DNA of 64,000 nucleotides from CAVPCZ01 sp963779225. GTDB lineage: Bacteria > Bacteroidota > Ignavibacteria > UBA10030 > UBA6906. Numbering within the stretch: position 1 is the stretch's first letter; every line of letters begins with the position of its first letter. The notes below the pieces were generated by a model, which saw nothing but the letters and a program-made list of their open reading frames with translations, did not search any database and was not told the DNA's origin. A program made the translations under genes and the position numbers. Below are positions 61,849 to 64,000 of the stretch, piece by piece. The stretch spans positions 186,001-250,000 of the forward strand of contig CAVZWW010000001.1 in the NCBI GenBank assembly GCA_963779225.1, in the 5' to 3' direction.

Positions 61849-64000
61849 ATGAACAAGACCAAAACTCTCGTCGGAATCCTGCTTTCGATCTCATGCATCA
61901 CGCCAATCGTCCGGCCGGCGGAGCCGGATCGCTCCGGCCCGACCATCTCGCTCCAGTCAAATGTGTATCAGGTCGACGGCAAATGGCATTGTCCGATGTG
62001 CAGGCAGGTGGTGGCAAACGGCGATCGGACCGGATGGGACCTGAAGCTTGCCCTCTCAGAATGGCATGACGTCCTGATCGACAAGGACTATTTTCACGAC
62101 AAGATCAGATATATTTCCGATGAAGAACTGGTCAATTCGCTGCAGATCAAAGCGATTGAACCGGCCCTGCAAACGGCCTTGAAGGCGAAGGATTATGACC
62201 GCGTATCGGTTATTCTTCACGACTACTTCATGAATCGGAAGGACAACAATCGTTTATCGTCGGCGTACAAGTCGAAGAACAAGGGGTACTTCGTTACCGT
62301 CGATGAGTTTCTGCAGGAGATTCTTGGCGACAGCAGCCGGCAAAATGCCATACTCCGTTCAGCGGATGACCTCTACACAACCGAAAAAGGGTTCACCCTT
62401 CATGGCGTCAATTGGGGCAAACGGATTGATTTCAATCACCACTATCCTCATGTCTCGAAATGGGGCGTTCACTATCTCTCCTTTCTCGATCAACTGACCC
62501 AGGCCTACCTTCTCAAGCGGGATCCCGCTGTCGGCAGGGTGTTCGAAGACATCTTCAATCAGTGGTACGATCAACTGGACAGCGTGAAACAGGAGCAGGT
62601 CATTCACGTGGGCAAGTCGTACGATTTCATCTGGTATGAGCTGGGCCTTGCCAACAGGACGGAGAAACTGATCGACGCGCAGAGGGCGTTTGTACGTGAC
62701 ATTTCCCCCGAAACGAATAAGAGACTGTTGAAAAACATCCTGGGGTCGGCCCGGTGGCTCAACCAGTGTCTGACAAAGACACCGTTTCACCCCTATAACT
62801 GGCAGACGCATACAGCCCTGACACTATCCTATGCAGCAGTAGCCTATCCCGAGCTCAAGGAATCCGGACGGTGGCTGGACAACGGCAGAAAGAACATGAT
62901 CCTTCATCTGGAGAACGACATCCTGGATGACGGGGGATATGTGGAACGTACGACCAGTTATGCACATTACATGTTTTCGGTGTACTATAGATACATGCTG
63001 ATGCTCGAGTACTTCAGGAACGATGGTTCTTTGCGAACGAAGTACCTGGGCAGGTTGGAACGTTTTATCGAGTTCTTCGTCCTGACCAATTCCCCCATCG
63101 GTGTCAATGCGGCCTTTAACGATGCTTCCAGAGGCAAAGGCCTGGTGCCCGTGTTCAGGGAGATGGGAGAATTCTTCAACCGCGGTGATTTTATCGGGGC
63201 AGTCCGACACGAATTTTCGCCGGAAGCGCTGGCGTCCATGTCCGTCAACATAACAGAGCCCGCAAGAACGTCCATCGATTTCCCGTTTTCGAAGTTTGCC
63301 GTCATGCGGGATTCGTGGGACCCGAAATCCTATTTCATGATCATCAACTATGGCGAGTTTCAGAATCACAGTCATTACGATCAACTGGATTTCGAGATCT
63401 ATGCCAACGGCATTCCCATCGCCCTTGACGCCGCCCTCGGGAAGTACGGCTATCTGGATTCACTGCAAGTCAAATGGTTCAAGCATCCGCTGTCGCACAA
63501 CATGCTCACCATCAACCAGGCTGTCCCGGAAAAACTGGACATGCCGGGGTATGACAGGGTCTGGTCACCCCAGCAGCACACCGAGTTCTTTGCCGCAACA
63601 CACGACGGCTATCTCCGCTATCAAAAGGCAAAGCACCGGCGTCACATCGTCTTCTCGAAGAACAGCTACTGGTTGATCATCGATGAGGTCAACACATCCG
63701 GGAAGAATCAGGAGATGGAATTCAACTTCCACACCCCCTGTTCGATGACGGCGACCGAGGACGGATATATCTCGGTCCGGGAGACCGGATTCCTGATCAA
63801 GCAGGATCGCCTGGATGACTCCGCGATCACGAAAGACAGGTCCATGGGGGCGGCAGGGCTCGGTGATCTGCCCGGTGAGGTTCCGTTCCGGGATATCGAT
63901 TGGCTGGTGTTTCGAAAGCAGTTGAAGGGCGATCGCCGGTCCGATAGGATGGCTACTCTGATCTACCCGTTTGCCTCAAAGGAGCAGCTGGTTCCTGCCG
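61849..64000 (+). CDS. Heparinase II/III-like exported protein, 3' end outside the window
   Basis: The frame opens at ATG 61849 and is still open at 64000 (717 codons). The N-terminus looks like a weak signal peptide (TLVGILLSISCITPIVRPA) followed by an odd CPMC pair (KWHCPMCRQVV). Residues about 160-420 are an alpha/alpha toroid (HVGKSYDFIWYELGLANR, NWQTHTALTLSYAAVAYP, ERTTSYAHYMFSVYYRYML). The C-terminal part is heparinase II/III-like: NHSHYDQLDFEIYANGIP contains the HxxxD block of the active site. It should cleave a uronic-acid polysaccharide in the periplasm. Family-level call is firm; substrate is not known. Confidence 0.85.
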   Translation, partial: MNKTKTLVGILLSISCITPIVRPAEPDRSGPTISLQSNVYQVDGKWHCPMCRQVVANGDRTGWDLKLALSEWHDVLIDKDYFHDKIRYISDEELVNSLQIKAIEPALQTALKAKDYDRVSVILHDYFMNRKDNNRLSSAYKSKNKGYFVTVDEFLQEILGDSSRQNAILRSADDLYTTEKGFTLHGVNWGKRIDFNHHYPHVSKWGVHYLSFLDQLTQAYLLKRDPAVGRVFEDIFNQWYDQLDSVKQEQVIHVGKSYDFIWYELGLANRTEKLIDAQRAFVRDISPETNKRLLKNILGSARWLNQCLTKTPFHPYNWQTHTALTLSYAAVAYPELKESGRWLDNGRKNMILHLENDILDDGGYVERTTSYAHYMFSVYYRYMLMLEYFRNDGSLRTKYLGRLERFIEFFVLTNSPIGVNAAFNDASRGKGLVPVFREMGEFFNRGDFIGAVRHEFSPEALASMSVNITEPARTSIDFPFSKFAVMRDSWDPKSYFMIINYGEFQNHSHYDQLDFEIYANGIPIALDAALGKYGYLDSLQVKWFKHPLSHNMLTINQAVPEKLDMPGYDRVWSPQQHTEFFAATHDGYLRYQKAKHRRHIVFSKNSYWLIIDEVNTSGKNQEMEFNFHTPCSMTATEDGYISVRETGFLIKQDRLDDSAITKDRSMGAAGLGDLPGEVPFRDIDWLVFRKQLKGDRRSDRMATLIYPFASKEQLVPA

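Overview
The window (about 57-58% GC by eye, no rRNA, tRNA, CRISPR or insertion sequence seen) looks like a chromosomal segment of an FCB-group bacterium (Bacteroidota/Chlorobi/Ignavibacteria side). Two secreted proteins end in the PNPFNP-type C-terminal domain used as a type IX secretion sorting signal. There is also a carboxypeptidase-regulatory-like TonB-dependent receptor, a DUF5916 outer-membrane protein and many lipoproteins. Shine-Dalgarno sites are frequent and one sigma-54 promoter matches the consensus perfectly.

Layout. (1) 1-12.7 kb: a tightly overlapping minus-strand operon for uptake and breakdown of an oligosaccharide, probably uronate- or rhamnose-containing. It encodes a toroid protein, two sugar ABC permeases, a binding lipoprotein, a jelly-roll protein, a GH106/GH42-like hydrolase interrupted by a one-base frameshift, a GH4 glycosidase, a heparinase II/III-like lyase and a partial gene at the window edge. 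(2) 13-29.6 kb: mixed housekeeping and secreted genes: PhyH dioxygenase, YjbQ, metallophosphoesterase, thymidylate-synthase-like enzyme, secreted nuclease, SpoIIE phosphatase, DUF5916 protein, a 60-aa protein behind a sigma-54 promoter, a phosphoribosyltransferase/SH3 fusion, a T9SS-sorted GHL10 glycosidase and a DUF4070 radical SAM enzyme. (3) 29.6-48 kb: a phosphate-starvation island. Five promoters share one layout: three or four TAAC-type units every 11 bp, then exactly 10 bp, then a TATATT-like -10 box. They precede porin-pstSCAB-phoU, a small DUF4177-like gene, a peptide/glycosyltransferase/metallophosphoesterase operon, a PhoB-like DNA-binding protein with no receiver domain, and a TonB receptor plus an internally duplicated T9SS surface protein. 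(4) 48.8-50 kb: a 1.18-kb gene-free stretch with a phased cluster of DnaA-box-like 9-mers and a 33-bp tandem repeat. (5) 50-64 kb: an exported PIMT, then a second carbohydrate locus: SSS symporter, URO-D-like protein, GPH transporter, beta-helix lipoprotein and GH5-like glycosidase on the plus strand; URO-D-like protein and GH4 on the minus strand; and a heparinase II/III-like protein running off the end.

How it fits together: the two sugar loci encode import and cleavage of acidic or rhamnose-type glycans. The phosphate island appears to be a self-contained Pho regulon covering outer-membrane entry, high-affinity import, signalling (PhoU), a candidate regulator, and possibly replacement of phospholipids by glycolipids. 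Functional statements beyond protein family are inference from sequence and context.
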